Below are positions 16,027 to 26,270 of a DNA stretch of 64,000 nucleotides, piece by piece. Below the pieces are notes generated by a model that saw only the letters and a list, made by a program, of their open reading frames with translations, did not search any database and had not been told where the DNA came from. Both the position numbers and the translations under genes were made by a program. Origin of the DNA: Mycolicibacterium canariasense (GTDB lineage: Bacteria > Actinomycetota > Actinomycetes > Mycobacteriales > Mycobacteriaceae); the NCBI RefSeq assembly GCF_002101555.1, contig NZ_LQOL01000060.1, positions 1 to 64,000 of the forward strand, given 5' to 3'. The stretch's first letter is position 1. Each line of letters opens with the position of its first letter.

Positions 16027-17049
16027 TCAGTCGGACTCCGGCGGGACGGACACGAAAGACGCCGGCTCCGACGGTTGTGAGCCGTCAGGAAGTCCGCGAT
16101 GCTCGACCGTGGTCCGAGGGCTCCGGTTCAGGAGCAGTCGGGTGGCGTCGGCGCGGGCGTAATGACCGGCGGGATCGGCGGCTTGCTTGGCACGGCGTAT
16201 CTCACTGAAGTCGAGATCTGCGATCAGCAGCGCTTGTTCGTCGGAGCCCAGAGGGCCGGCGATCGTGGCTCCATTGGGTCCGAAGATCGTGGTCGTGCCA
16301 CCGCCGCGCTTGAGCAGCCGGCGTTGCTCGTCGGTGCTGCAGAGCTGCTCGATCACCGAGTCCTCGACGACGGAGGTCACGGCGAGCACGAAACCTTGGC
16401 CTTCGAGCGCATAGGTCCGGGACGCCGCCATGTTGGCTTCGACCCCGAGTGCGTATGCGTCGTCTTCGTAGATCGACAGCGCGGGCCAGGCGGCGATATG
16501 GATCTGCTCGCCTTGGGCGTACATCGCGTACTTGCTCAGAGGCTGCAGGTGCTCCCAGCAGTTCAGCCCTCCGATACGGCCGATGGGGGTTTCGAGGACG
16601 AACAGGTCACTACCGTCACCCTCACCCCAGATGCTCCGCTCGACGTGAGTGGGCTTGAGCTTGCGGTGCCTGCCGCGCAGTGACCCGTCGTGCGAGACGA
16701 AGAACTGAGTGCAGTACAGGCTGCCGCCGTCGCGTTCGGTGGCGCCCAGAACCACCTCGATGTCATTGCGTTCGGCGGCTTCGCCGATGGCCCGCAGCTC
16801 TTTTCCGTCCGCTTCGACGCTGTTCTGGTGCAGCCGAACGAAGAAATCGGATCCCCAGCGCGGGTTGCCGAGCCAAATCCAGAAGGGAAATCCCGGCAGC
16901 CAGCTCTCGCCGAAGGCGATGAGTTTGGCTCCCTTGCTGCTTGCCTCGTCGATGAGGGCGATGGCTTTGTCGACGCTGGCTTCCCGGTCCATCCACACCG
17001 GTGACGCCTGTGCTGCTGCCACCCGGACAACCGGGTCGCGGTCACCCAT
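16027..17049 (-). CDS. Nitrilase (carbon-nitrogen hydrolase)
   Basis: A 340-residue enzyme of the nitrilase superfamily with the full catalytic triad Glu48 (FGESWLPG), Lys130 (HRKLKPTH) and Cys164 (GLNCWEH). Length and the NCWEH context fit true nitrilases, which turn nitriles into acids and ammonia, more than amidases. The ATG at 17049 is one base after the permease stop, so the gene is coupled to it. An upstream in-frame ATG would lie inside the permease gene. The last ~35 residues (SEPASF etc.) are a low-complexity tail. The nitrile substrate is not known. Confidence 0.88.
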   Translation of the reverse strand: MGDRDPVVRVAAAQASPVWMDREASVDKAIALIDEASSKGAKLIAFGESWLPGFPFWIWLGNPRWGSDFFVRLHQNSVEADGKELRAIGEAAERNDIEVVLGATERDGGSLYCTQFFVSHDGSLRGRHRKLKPTHVERSIWGEGDGSDLFVLETPIGRIGGLNCWEHLQPLSKYAMYAQGEQIHIAAWPALSIYEDDAYALGVEANMAASRTYALEGQGFVLAVTSVVEDSVIEQLCSTDEQRRLLKRGGGTTTIFGPNGATIAGPLGSDEQALLIADLDFSEIRRAKQAADPAGHYARADATRLLLNRSPRTTVEHRGLPDGSQPSEPASFVSVPPESD

Positions 17050-17050
17050 G

Positions 17051-18517
17051 TCACGCCACCTCCGGCACATGGTTGTCGTCGACGGTCGATGCGATGGCGG
17101 TGTCGGCGCGGTCGGGGTGATCGGCTTCGATCGGTAGCCCCGTGATCTTCCACAGCACCGCGTAGATCGCTCCGGGAACGATCATGCCGACGAGCCAGGA
17201 GATGTCGAACCCCAGTCGGGTGGCGAGAGGTCCGGTGTAGAACGTCGTGCTGATGAAAGGCGTCAGCGCAAGACACCCGATGAGATACGCGCCGATACCG
17301 ATCCAACTCACGCCACCATAGCGACCTCGCGGTGTGAAGAGGTCCGCGACGCTGTAGTGGCCCTTGCGGACCAGATAGAAGTCGACCAAGTTGATCGCCG
17401 ACCACGGGATGAGGAAGGCAATGAGGAAGAACACGAAATTCTCGTAGGCCAGGACGAGGTCCTCGGAGAGGAACACCGCCCCGGCGGTGCCGAGAATTCC
17501 GATGGCGGTCATGAACGCCAACCGCAACGACCTGGAGGGCGCGGAATGCTCAGCCCTCAGTGTCGTGGTGATGGTCATGGCGGAAATCGACGCGCCGTAG
17601 ATGTTCAGGGCGCTGATGTTGATCAGGCCCAACAACAGGGCGAGCAGGACCAGGACCCGCACCACCGGGCCGGCGGTTCCCGCCATTGTCGCGACGGCTT
17701 CGACGATGCCCAGGGAGGAGTAGGCGTACTGCAATGCGGCGCCGACGACGAAGATCCAGATGCCGGCCAGTGAGATGCCGGCGTAGGTGTACCAGAACGT
17801 CGGCGCGGCCTTGGTGTCGGCGGGCAGGTAGCGGGAGTAGTCGGCGACGTAGGGACCGTAGGTGATCATGTACGCCGCGACGATCCCCAACACGAAGAAG
17901 AATCCGGTTGTGGAGAAACCGCCGGCATCGATCGACACGTCGGCTGCCACGCCCGGCCAGTGGATGATCGCGATCACCGTCAACAGTGCGAAGACGGCGA
18001 TGAACACCGGCGTGATGATCTTGCCGACGACGTGCAAGGTGCGGTAGCCGAAGACGACGAGAATCACGGCCAGCGCACCGCCGAGCAGGATCCCCCATTC
18101 GAGGCCACCGCCGAAGAGTTCGGCGAACACCGAGCCCATCAGGATGGCGCCGCCGCCGAAGAAGCCGAGGTACATCGCGATGACGGCGACAAGGGGCACG
18201 TTGGCGCCGTAATAGCCGAATTGCGCGCGACTTTGGACCATCTGGGGCAGTCCGAGCGCCGGCCCTTGCGCCGAATGGTAGGCCACGAAAATGGCGCCGA
18301 CGAGCGTTCCGATCGTGATGGCGATCGCGCTCCAGAGCAGGCTCAGATGGCTGAAGACGGCAAGAGATCCCGTCAACAGCGTGACGCCCATTGCGTTCGC
18401 CCCGAACCAGAGGGTGAAGAGGTTGCGCGGCGCGCCATGACGATGGTGATGGGGGACGAAGCCCACGCTGTGAACCTCGATGGTGGGCGCTCTGTCGGGA
18501 CGCGTCGGAGAAGTCAT
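17051..18517 (-). CDS. NCS1 family permease
   Basis: A 488-residue permease of the nucleobase-cation symporter-1 family with about 12 helices. The helix 2-3 region AYHSAQGPALGLPQMVQSRA (residues about 78-97) and the ADYSRYLP motif are diagnostic. NCS1 carriers import purines, pyrimidines, hydantoins, thiamine precursors or allantoin with cations. It is the first gene of a two-gene minus-strand operon with nitrilase, divergent from LysR. A second NCS1 gene lies at 38196. The substrate is probably the compound that the nitrilase or the divergent genes act on. Confidence 0.88.
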   Translation of the reverse strand: MTSPTRPDRAPTIEVHSVGFVPHHHRHGAPRNLFTLWFGANAMGVTLLTGSLAVFSHLSLLWSAIAITIGTLVGAIFVAYHSAQGPALGLPQMVQSRAQFGYYGANVPLVAVIAMYLGFFGGGAILMGSVFAELFGGGLEWGILLGGALAVILVVFGYRTLHVVGKIITPVFIAVFALLTVIAIIHWPGVAADVSIDAGGFSTTGFFFVLGIVAAYMITYGPYVADYSRYLPADTKAAPTFWYTYAGISLAGIWIFVVGAALQYAYSSLGIVEAVATMAGTAGPVVRVLVLLALLLGLINISALNIYGASISAMTITTTLRAEHSAPSRSLRLAFMTAIGILGTAGAVFLSEDLVLAYENFVFFLIAFLIPWSAINLVDFYLVRKGHYSVADLFTPRGRYGGVSWIGIGAYLIGCLALTPFISTTFYTGPLATRLGFDISWLVGMIVPGAIYAVLWKITGLPIEADHPDRADTAIASTVDDNHVPEVA

Positions 18518-18594
18518 GCCATTCCGCTCTCTGTGTGATCGGTGCCAGCTTGTTGGCTATAGTCGTGCCAATCCCCGGTTCGTCAAAACGAGAC

Positions 18595-18618
18595 TTTTAG
18601 ATGATCAGCATCGTAAAA
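18595..18618. promoter_or_regulatory. Candidate LysR binding site in the divergent promoter
   Basis: In the 213-bp gap between the NCS1 and LysR starts, TTTTAGATG (18595-18603) faces CATCGTAAAA (18609-18618), an imperfect palindrome with one extra base in the right arm and spacer ATCAG. AT-rich palindromes of this kind in divergent LysR promoters are usual regulator sites. No other signal was found here. Confidence 0.4.
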
Positions 18619-18730
18619 ATCGATCGTCCGCGGTGAGGGGCCGCGAAACCACTCGCGCCGCCCCGCTCTGCACTCGGCCAAATCGACGTCGCAACTTGTG
18701 AAATCCGATCCGTCCCCAACGAGGTGCCCT

Positions 18731-19642
18731 ATGTCCGACTACACCTTGCGCCAGCTCGAGTACTTCGTCGCCGTGGCCGAGGCCGGCAGCGTCACGCGCG
18801 CCGCGGCATCGGTACACCTGTCCCAGTCGGCCATGTCGGCCGCGCTGGCCGACCTCGAAAACGCGCTGTCGGTACAACTTCTCGTGCGCCATCACGCGCG
18901 CGGCATCAGCCTGACGCCGGCGGGCAAGGAACTGCTCGTGGCCAGCCGCCAACTCTTGGCGTCCGCAGCCGACCTCCGCGCCGTTGCGCAGGGTCTGGGC
19001 ACCTCGCTCAGCGGCACCCTGTCCATCGGGTGCTTCCAGGTCGTCGCCCCGTATCTGTTGCCCGAGTTGCTCGCCGCGGTGGCCGAAAAGCTGCCCCGGC
19101 TGCACCTGCACACCACCGAGGTCGATCTCGCCGATCTCGCCGAGGGTGTCGCCAACGGCACCTTCGAACTGGGCATCGGATATGACCTGGTGGACGATCC
19201 GCGATTGAAGCGCTGGCCGTTGTTCACCCTGCCGCCTTACGTGCTGCTGTCCGGGGAGCACCGCTTCGCGACCAGGGACAGCATCGACCTCGCCGAATTG
19301 GCCGACGAACCCATGGTGCTGCTGGACCTGCCGCACAGCCGCGACTACTTCCAGAGTGTGTTCGCCGCCGCCGGTGTCACGCCCAACATCCGGTTCCGAT
19401 CCACCACGGTGGAGACGTGCCGGGCGCTGGTCGGCCGCGGCCTGGCCTACTGCGTGCTCAACCTGCGCGCGGCGGTGCCGACCGCCCTCGACGGGCATCC
19501 CGTCGCCGCGGTGCCGATCAGCGGTGACCCGCCCAGCCTCACCGTCATCCTGCTGGACGCCGTCGCCGCCCGGCCCACCCGGCGTGCGGGCGTCGTCGCC
19601 GAGTTGTGCCGCACGTTGTTCGCCAATCCGCCAGGAGTCTGA
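18731..19642 (+). CDS. LysR family transcriptional regulator
   Basis: A 303-residue LysR regulator. The N-terminal winged helix (LRQLEYFVAVAEAGSVTRAA, then SQSAMSAALADLE) is followed by a co-inducer-binding domain (about residues 90-295). The ATG at 18731 has GAGGTG upstream; an ATG at 18698 would add 11 unlikely residues. It is transcribed away from the NCS1-nitrilase operon and lies 83 bp before the monooxygenase gene on the same strand, so it is placed to control both sides. The inducer is unknown. Confidence 0.88.
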   Translation: MSDYTLRQLEYFVAVAEAGSVTRAAASVHLSQSAMSAALADLENALSVQLLVRHHARGISLTPAGKELLVASRQLLASAADLRAVAQGLGTSLSGTLSIGCFQVVAPYLLPELLAAVAEKLPRLHLHTTEVDLADLAEGVANGTFELGIGYDLVDDPRLKRWPLFTLPPYVLLSGEHRFATRDSIDLAELADEPMVLLDLPHSRDYFQSVFAAAGVTPNIRFRSTTVETCRALVGRGLAYCVLNLRAAVPTALDGHPVAAVPISGDPPSLTVILLDAVAARPTRRAGVVAELCRTLFANPPGV

Positions 19643-19725
19643 CGCCTCCGACGTGCGAGGATCGTTTTCTCCGATGCCGTACATCGGATCTATGCGCTGT
19701 ACAGATGTAGCCGTCGGGCTGAACC

Positions 19726-21030
19726 ATGGAAGACGCGAGCAAGGTAGCCGATTCTGGGGAGGTCAAGTTGTCGAGCCAAGAGGTCGAGGTTCTCGTCGTC
19801 GGGGCGGGTCAGGCGGGGATCGCGATGAGCGAACACCTCTCGGCTCATGGCGTGCCACATCTGGTCCTCGAGCGCGATCGCGTCGCCGAACGCTGGCGGT
19901 CATGGCGCTGGGATTCGTTGGTGGCCAACGGCCCCGCTTGGCACGACCGCTTCCCGGGGCTTGAGTTCGACGTCCCGCCGGACGCGTTCGCCGGCAAGGA
20001 GCAGGTCGCCGACTACCTGGTGGCCTACGCTGACAAGATCGACGCACCGATCCGTACCGGTGTGCAGGTGAACTCGGTCCGAAAGGTGGACGGGCATAAC
20101 GGCTTTCACGTCGATACCTCCGACGGCAGCATCCACGCCCAATTCGTGGTGGCCGCCACCGGCGCCTTCCAGAAGCCGGTCATCCCACCCGTCGTCCCCG
20201 ACACCGCCGGGGTGCGCCAGATTCACTCCAGCGGCTACCGCAATCCCGGGCAGTTGCCCGCCGGTGCGGTCCTGGTGATCGGGGCCGGGTCGTCCGGGGT
20301 GCAGATCGCCGACGAGCTCCGGCAGTCCGGCCGGCGGGTCTATCTCGCGGTCGGCCCGCACGACCGCCCGCCCCGCCGGTATCGCGGCCGCGACTTCTGT
20401 TGGTGGCTGGGTGTTCTGGGCAAATGGGATATGGCCGCCCCACCGCGCGGCGCCGAGCACGTGACCATCGCCGTCAGCGGCGCACACGGTGGGCACACCG
20501 TCGACTTCCGTGACCTGGCCGCCACCGGCATCACCCTGCTGGGCATGGCGGGTGCGTACCGGGACGGCGTGATGACCTTCGCCGCGGACCTGCGTGAGAA
20601 CATCGAACGCGGCGACGCCAACTATCTTTCGATGCTCGACGAGGCCGACGCCTATATCGCCCGCAACGGGCTGGACCTGCCCGAGGAACCCGAGGCCAGG
20701 ACGTTCGGCCCGGACCCGGAGTGCATCACCGACCCGATCGGTTCCCTGGACTTGGCGGCCGCCGGCATCACGTCCATCGTCTGGGCCGTCGGGTTCGCTT
20801 TCGACTACGGCTGGTTGCACGTCGACGCTTTCGACGAGCACGGCCGGCCGCGCCACCAGCGCGGCGTATCCACCGAACCAGGAATCTACTTCCTGGGACT
20901 GCCATGGCAATCGCGGCGCGGATCGAGCTTCATCTGGGGTGTTTGGCACGACGCCAAATACCTGGCCGACCAGATCATGATCCAGCGCGGCTACCTGGCC
21001 TACCAGGCGCCGGCACTCGCCGATCGCTGA
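19726..21030 (+). CDS. Flavin-containing monooxygenase-like oxidoreductase
   Basis: A roughly 434-residue enzyme with two dinucleotide-binding folds, VVGAGQAGIAMSEHL (FAD, residues about 25-39) and VIGAGSSGVQIADEL (NADPH, about 185-199). This fits class B flavoprotein monooxygenases that oxygenate heteroatoms or carbonyls. The ATG at 19726 has a weak site; a TTG at 19768 is preceded by GGGGAGG at 19757-19763 and may be the true start, removing 14 residues. It heads a tightly packed five-gene operon with RidA, DUF1028, M20 and aspartase. Substrate unknown. Confidence 0.8.
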   Translation: MEDASKVADSGEVKLSSQEVEVLVVGAGQAGIAMSEHLSAHGVPHLVLERDRVAERWRSWRWDSLVANGPAWHDRFPGLEFDVPPDAFAGKEQVADYLVAYADKIDAPIRTGVQVNSVRKVDGHNGFHVDTSDGSIHAQFVVAATGAFQKPVIPPVVPDTAGVRQIHSSGYRNPGQLPAGAVLVIGAGSSGVQIADELRQSGRRVYLAVGPHDRPPRRYRGRDFCWWLGVLGKWDMAAPPRGAEHVTIAVSGAHGGHTVDFRDLAATGITLLGMAGAYRDGVMTFAADLRENIERGDANYLSMLDEADAYIARNGLDLPEEPEARTFGPDPECITDPIGSLDLAAAGITSIVWAVGFAFDYGWLHVDAFDEHGRPRHQRGVSTEPGIYFLGLPWQSRRGSSFIWGVWHDAKYLADQIMIQRGYLAYQAPALADR

Positions 21031-21063
21031 CGGCCCAACGTGATCCAGAAAGGACTCCCGTCG

Positions 21064-21507
21064 ATGACCGACGCCACCCCGGCCGGGGCGACCCACCGCA
21101 GGATCCGGCCGTTCAACACCAAGGACACCTATCCGGAGCAGAACCTGGACAACGACCTGTGCCAAGCCGTGGTCGCGGGCGGGGTGGTCTATCTGCGTGG
21201 CCAGATCGGACAAGACCTGGACACCCGCGAGTCGGTGGGCGTCGGCGATGTCGAGGCGCAGACCGACAGGGCGATGGCCAACATCGCCATACTGCTCGAC
21301 GAAGCGGGCAGCAGCCTCGCCGACATCGTGAAGGTGACGGTTTATCTGGTCGACATCCGGTACCGCGAAACCGTGTACCGCGTGATGGGCCGCTGGCTCA
21401 AGGGCGTCTACCCGGTGTCGACCGGACTTGTCGTCGACGCGCTGGCCCGGCCCGAATGGCTGGTGGAGATCGACGCCACCGCCGTGCTGAGCCAGGATCC
21501 GTCATGA
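21064..21507 (+). CDS. RidA family protein lacking the usual catalytic arginine
   Basis: A 147-residue RidA/YjgF homologue. RidA proteins hydrolyse reactive enamines and imines to ketoacids. GGVVYLRGQIGQDL and VVKVTVYL-like strands are present. In typical members the segment PARSAVQV carries an essential Arg; here the aligned text is PVSTGLVV, without Arg, although the later VEIDATAV Glu is kept. It may therefore be a non-enzymatic binder or act on another substrate. The start is ATG 21064 with AAAGGA upstream. Its stop overlaps the DUF1028 start. Confidence 0.75.
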   Translation: MTDATPAGATHRRIRPFNTKDTYPEQNLDNDLCQAVVAGGVVYLRGQIGQDLDTRESVGVGDVEAQTDRAMANIAILLDEAGSSLADIVKVTVYLVDIRYRETVYRVMGRWLKGVYPVSTGLVVDALARPEWLVEIDATAVLSQDPS

Positions 21508-22172
21508 CCTTCTCGCTGGTGGTCCGCGACGGTTCGGCGTTCGGCATGGTCGTGTGTTCGTCCAGCCCCGCCGTCGCGTCGCGCTGCGTGCACCTGCGCG
21601 CCGGTGTGGGTGCGGTGGCGAGCCAGAACGTCACCAACCCGCGGCTGGGCACGGCGGCCCTGGACGCCCTGGCGGGTGGGGCGGACGCCCGCGCGGCACT
21701 GGACGCGACCATCGCGGACGAACCGCACGCCGACTACCGCCAACTCGTCGTGGTCGACGGCGCCGGCCGCACCGCAATCCACACCGGCGCCAAGGCACTG
21801 GGCATCCGGCACGAGGTCAGCACCGACGCCGCCGCCGCCGCAGGCAACATGCTGGCCGACCCGGCCGTCATCACCGCGCTCATCGAGCGGTACCAGACCT
21901 CGAGCGCCCCCACCACCGAACAACGCCTGCTCGACGGGCTGGCCGCCGCACTGGCCGCCGGCGGCGAGGCCGGCCCGGTGCACTCGGCGGGCCTTCAGGT
22001 GGTCGACGACGTTGCTTGGCCGGTAACGGATCTGCGCGTCGACTGGCACGATGACCCGATCGGCGAACTGCACCGGCTGTGGGCGGTGTGGGAACCGCAG
22101 AAGGCCGACTACCGCACCCGCGGTCTGGACCCCACGGCCGCTCCGTCCTACGGGGTGCCGGGCGACCTATGA
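21504..22172 (+). CDS. DUF1028 family Ntn-hydrolase-like protein
   Basis: A 222-residue protein of the DUF1028 family, thought to have an N-terminal-nucleophile hydrolase fold. MTFSLVVRDGSAFGMVVCSSS and the segment VASQNVTNPRLGTAALD are typical (each read in part). The function is not established; family members often lie beside RidA proteins and amidohydrolases. The ATG at 21504 and the stop at 22172 overlap the neighbouring genes by four bases each, so it is embedded in a strictly coupled operon. Confidence 0.75.
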   Translation: MTFSLVVRDGSAFGMVVCSSSPAVASRCVHLRAGVGAVASQNVTNPRLGTAALDALAGGADARAALDATIADEPHADYRQLVVVDGAGRTAIHTGAKALGIRHEVSTDAAAAAGNMLADPAVITALIERYQTSSAPTTEQRLLDGLAAALAAGGEAGPVHSAGLQVVDDVAWPVTDLRVDWHDDPIGELHRLWAVWEPQKADYRTRGLDPTAAPSYGVPGDL

Positions 22173-23340
22173 CCGCCGCCTTGGAAGATGCCGTGCGCTG
22201 CGCCGGCGAGCGGACACACGACCGCATGCTGGCACTGTCCCACGACCTGCACGCCCATCCCGAAACCGCCTGGGAGGAAGTGCGTTCCTGCGCTCGGGTG
22301 GCCGGCGAACTGGCCGAAGGCGGCTTCGAGGTGCAGCCCCGCTTCACCGGCTTGGACACCGCATTCCTGGCCCGCTGCGGCAGCGGGCCGCTGCACCTGG
22401 CACTGTGCGCCGAATACGACGCGCTGCCGGGGTTGGGGCATGCGTGCGGGCACAACATCATCGCCGCCATCTCGACCGGCGCCGCGCTGGCGCTCGCGCC
22501 GTACGTCGACGACCTCGGGATCACCCTGTCGGTGCTCGGCACCCCGGCCGAGGAAGGTGGTGGCGGCAAGATCGAGATGCTCGATCGCGGCGGCTTCGCC
22601 GGGATCCACGCCGCGGCGATGGTGCATCCCGGCCCGGTGGATGTCGCGCGTGCCGAGCCGTACGCCGTGTCGCACAGCCACATTCGCTATGACGGCAAAT
22701 CCGCGCACGCCGCGGCCTACCCGGACCGGGGCGTCAACGCCGCCGACGCATTCACCCTTGCCCAGGTCGCCATCGGGCTGCTGCGCCAACAATTGCCGAA
22801 CGACGTGCGGGTGCACGGTGTCATGACCAACGGGGGAGAGGCGCCCAACGCCATTCCGCAGCGCACCGAGGGCCGCTGGTATGTGCGCGCCGGATCGCTG
22901 GCCGAACTGGCCGAGCTGGAGCGGCGCGTCATCCGGTGCTTCGAGGCCGGTGCCCTGGCCACCGGTTGTGAGCTGACGGTGACCCCGGAGAGCAAGCCGT
23001 ACGCGGAGTTCCGTACCGACGAGGTGCTGCTGGACCGTTATGCGCGCCGTGCCGAACAACTCGGCCGGCTGTTCAGCTCCGGCTCGGACTCGCTGATGAA
23101 CCGGGCGTCGACCGATATGGGCAATGTCTCCCAACATATCTCGGCCATTCACCCGTACATCGGCATCGACTCACTGCCCGCGGTCAACCATCAACCCGAG
23201 TTCGCGGCAGCGGCGATCACCCCGGCCGCCGACCGAGCCATCGTGGACGGCGCCCAGGCGCTGGCGCTCACCCTCCTCGACGCGGCGTCGGATGCGCGGA
23301 TCCGTCAGCGGTTGCTCGCCGCGGCTGATGGCGGCCAGCC

Positions 23341-23344
<4 letters not shown>
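22169..23344 (+). CDS. M20 family metallohydrolase
   Basis: A 391-residue M20 peptidase/amidohydrolase. Metal ligands are visible in GHACGHN (residues about 90-96) and in the EEGGGG segment, with a dimerisation domain in the middle. The family removes N-acyl or N-carbamoyl groups from amino acids. Aspartase is the next gene, so an N-acyl-aspartate type substrate is an attractive inference. The start ATG 22169 overlaps the DUF1028 stop (ATGA) and its stop overlaps the aspartase GTG start. Confidence 0.82.
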
Positions 23345-24606
<1,262 letters not shown>

Positions 24607-24759
24607 GCGGCGACCCGACTGGCCGCCGACGCCTTGCACTCCGGCTCCGATATCGCGTCGCTGGTGCGTAACCGTGGGCTGCTCACGCCGTCACAGCTGG
24701 AGACGATCCTGGAGCCGGCCAACCTGACCCGGCCCTGGCGGGCGGCGGGAACGGGCTAG
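24607..24759 (+). pseudogene. aspA: Detached C-terminal segment of aspartase
   Basis: After the amber codon the same frame stays open for 50 codons, with family-typical text such as ATRLAADALHSG, GLLTPSQLETIL and a terminal EPANLTRP. It stops at TAG 24757-24759, which shares its bases CTAG with the stop of the convergent hydrolase gene. This tight junction supports 24759 as the original gene end. The sequence cannot separate a real nonsense mutation from a base-calling error. Confidence 0.75.
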
Positions 24760-26228
24760 CTGCCGTACAGGTGCAGGGCGCGGCCCGCCAACGTCGCAAC
24801 GTCCCCACTGAGCCGCACGATCGGCGGGCCGCCGCGTTGGTGGATGACATTCGCGAGCACCGCGACATAGGTGTCCGAACCCGGATCGATCCACAGCGAC
24901 ACCCCGGTGAAACCGGTGTGCCCGAAACTGCCGATCGGGAAGACGAGGCCACGCGGCTTGGACAGCTCGGTGTCGATATCCCAACCGAACCCGCGCAGAT
25001 CCTGTCCCGCGATCGCCGGGTAGTCCGGGGCGAGCAGGGGATCGGTTCGGTCGGCTGACGTGTCGAGAGCTTGCCGCTCCGCGGCGCGTGCCGCCTCGAG
25101 TTGGCCGGGGGTGTGGCCGGGTTGTTGTGGTGAGGTCATGAGTTGCAGCGTGGCCCGGCTCAGCGGGAAGGCGCTCGGCCGGCCGGCCAGCCGGTCGAGC
25201 AGGGCCTGGGCGTAGGTACCGATGTCGGCGGCTGTCGAGAAGACGCCGGCACTGCCGGCCACACCACCCATGCGCCGCCCAGTCGGGTCGTGCACGGTGC
25301 CGCGCAGCAGGTGATCGAAGTCCGGGTTGAGGCCGGGGGTGTCGTCATCGTGTGCGGTCGGCGCGACCCGGGCCAGCAGGTCGGTGCGCCACGTGCCGGG
25401 TGGGCACGGGCCCGCGGGATGCGCCGCCGGGTCGAAAACGACTGCCGCTCCGCGGATGTGGTGCGGCCCGCAGGCTTTGGCCGCCGGGAGGTAGCGGGTG
25501 TCGGCCAACCCCAACGGCGCGAACACGTGATCCTGGACATAGGTGTCCAACGGTTCACCGGTCAGCTTCTCGACCAGCGCTCCGAGAATGATGAAGTTGA
25601 TATCGGAATAGTGGAATCCCTCGCCCGGGCCGAACTCCAACGGCGCGGTCAGGGCGCGGCGAAGACCCTCGGCCTTGTCCGGGCCCGTCAACCCCCACGG
25701 ACCCTGCCGGCTGAGATCACCGCCCGTGCCCGAGGTGTGGGTGAGCAGCATGCGCAGCGTCACCCGGGCCCGCCGAGGATCGTTGTCGGCGTTGAACTCC
25801 GGCACGTACGCCTGCACCGGGTCGTCGATGCGCACCAAGCCTTTTTCGTAGAGCTGCAGCACCGCAACCGTGGTCGCCAGTGGTTTGGTCAGCGACGCCA
25901 GATCGAAGATCGTATCCGCGGTCATCGGCTCGCCGGGCGCCGGTGCGCCGTCGAGGCCGGGTTCGTCCGGCAGCCTGCGCCAGCCGAAGGCCTGCCGGAA
26001 GACAACCGTGCCGGCGTGCCCGATCTGCAGCACCGCACCCGGCATGCGGTGCGCCGTAACCGCGTCGTTGACCAGGCCGATGACGGATGCGAACGGACCG
26101 GTCGGCGTCACGGTCGGCGCCGCGGCCGCCGGGACCGCCGGGTCCGGTGGTCGGCCGGGATGGCCGCACGAGGCAATCGTGAGCGTGAGCGCGACGGTGA
26201 CGCAGAGGCGGGCGGTGCGACCGGTCAC
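24756..26228 (-). CDS. Serine hydrolase lipoprotein (class C beta-lactamase family)
   Basis: A 490-residue protein of the beta-lactamase/esterase superfamily. The catalytic SLTK (Ser-x-x-Lys) lies in FDLASLTKP (residues about 111-119), the Tyr motif in FHYSDIN, and an HTG motif in FGHTGFTG. An N-terminal signal ending in TIASC suggests lipid attachment and an extracytoplasmic location. Such proteins include esterases, D-amino-acid peptidases and penicillin-binding relatives; the activity here is unknown. It is convergent with aspartase and divergent from the serpin-like gene. Confidence 0.85.
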   Translation of the reverse strand: MTGRTARLCVTVALTLTIASCGHPGRPPDPAVPAAAAPTVTPTGPFASVIGLVNDAVTAHRMPGAVLQIGHAGTVVFRQAFGWRRLPDEPGLDGAPAPGEPMTADTIFDLASLTKPLATTVAVLQLYEKGLVRIDDPVQAYVPEFNADNDPRRARVTLRMLLTHTSGTGGDLSRQGPWGLTGPDKAEGLRRALTAPLEFGPGEGFHYSDINFIILGALVEKLTGEPLDTYVQDHVFAPLGLADTRYLPAAKACGPHHIRGAAVVFDPAAHPAGPCPPGTWRTDLLARVAPTAHDDDTPGLNPDFDHLLRGTVHDPTGRRMGGVAGSAGVFSTAADIGTYAQALLDRLAGRPSAFPLSRATLQLMTSPQQPGHTPGQLEAARAAERQALDTSADRTDPLLAPDYPAIAGQDLRGFGWDIDTELSKPRGLVFPIGSFGHTGFTGVSLWIDPGSDTYVAVLANVIHQRGGPPIVRLSGDVATLAGRALHLYGS

Positions 26229-26270
26229 CGGATCGACCGTAGCCGAACACGCCGCGCCTACAGTTCAGGC

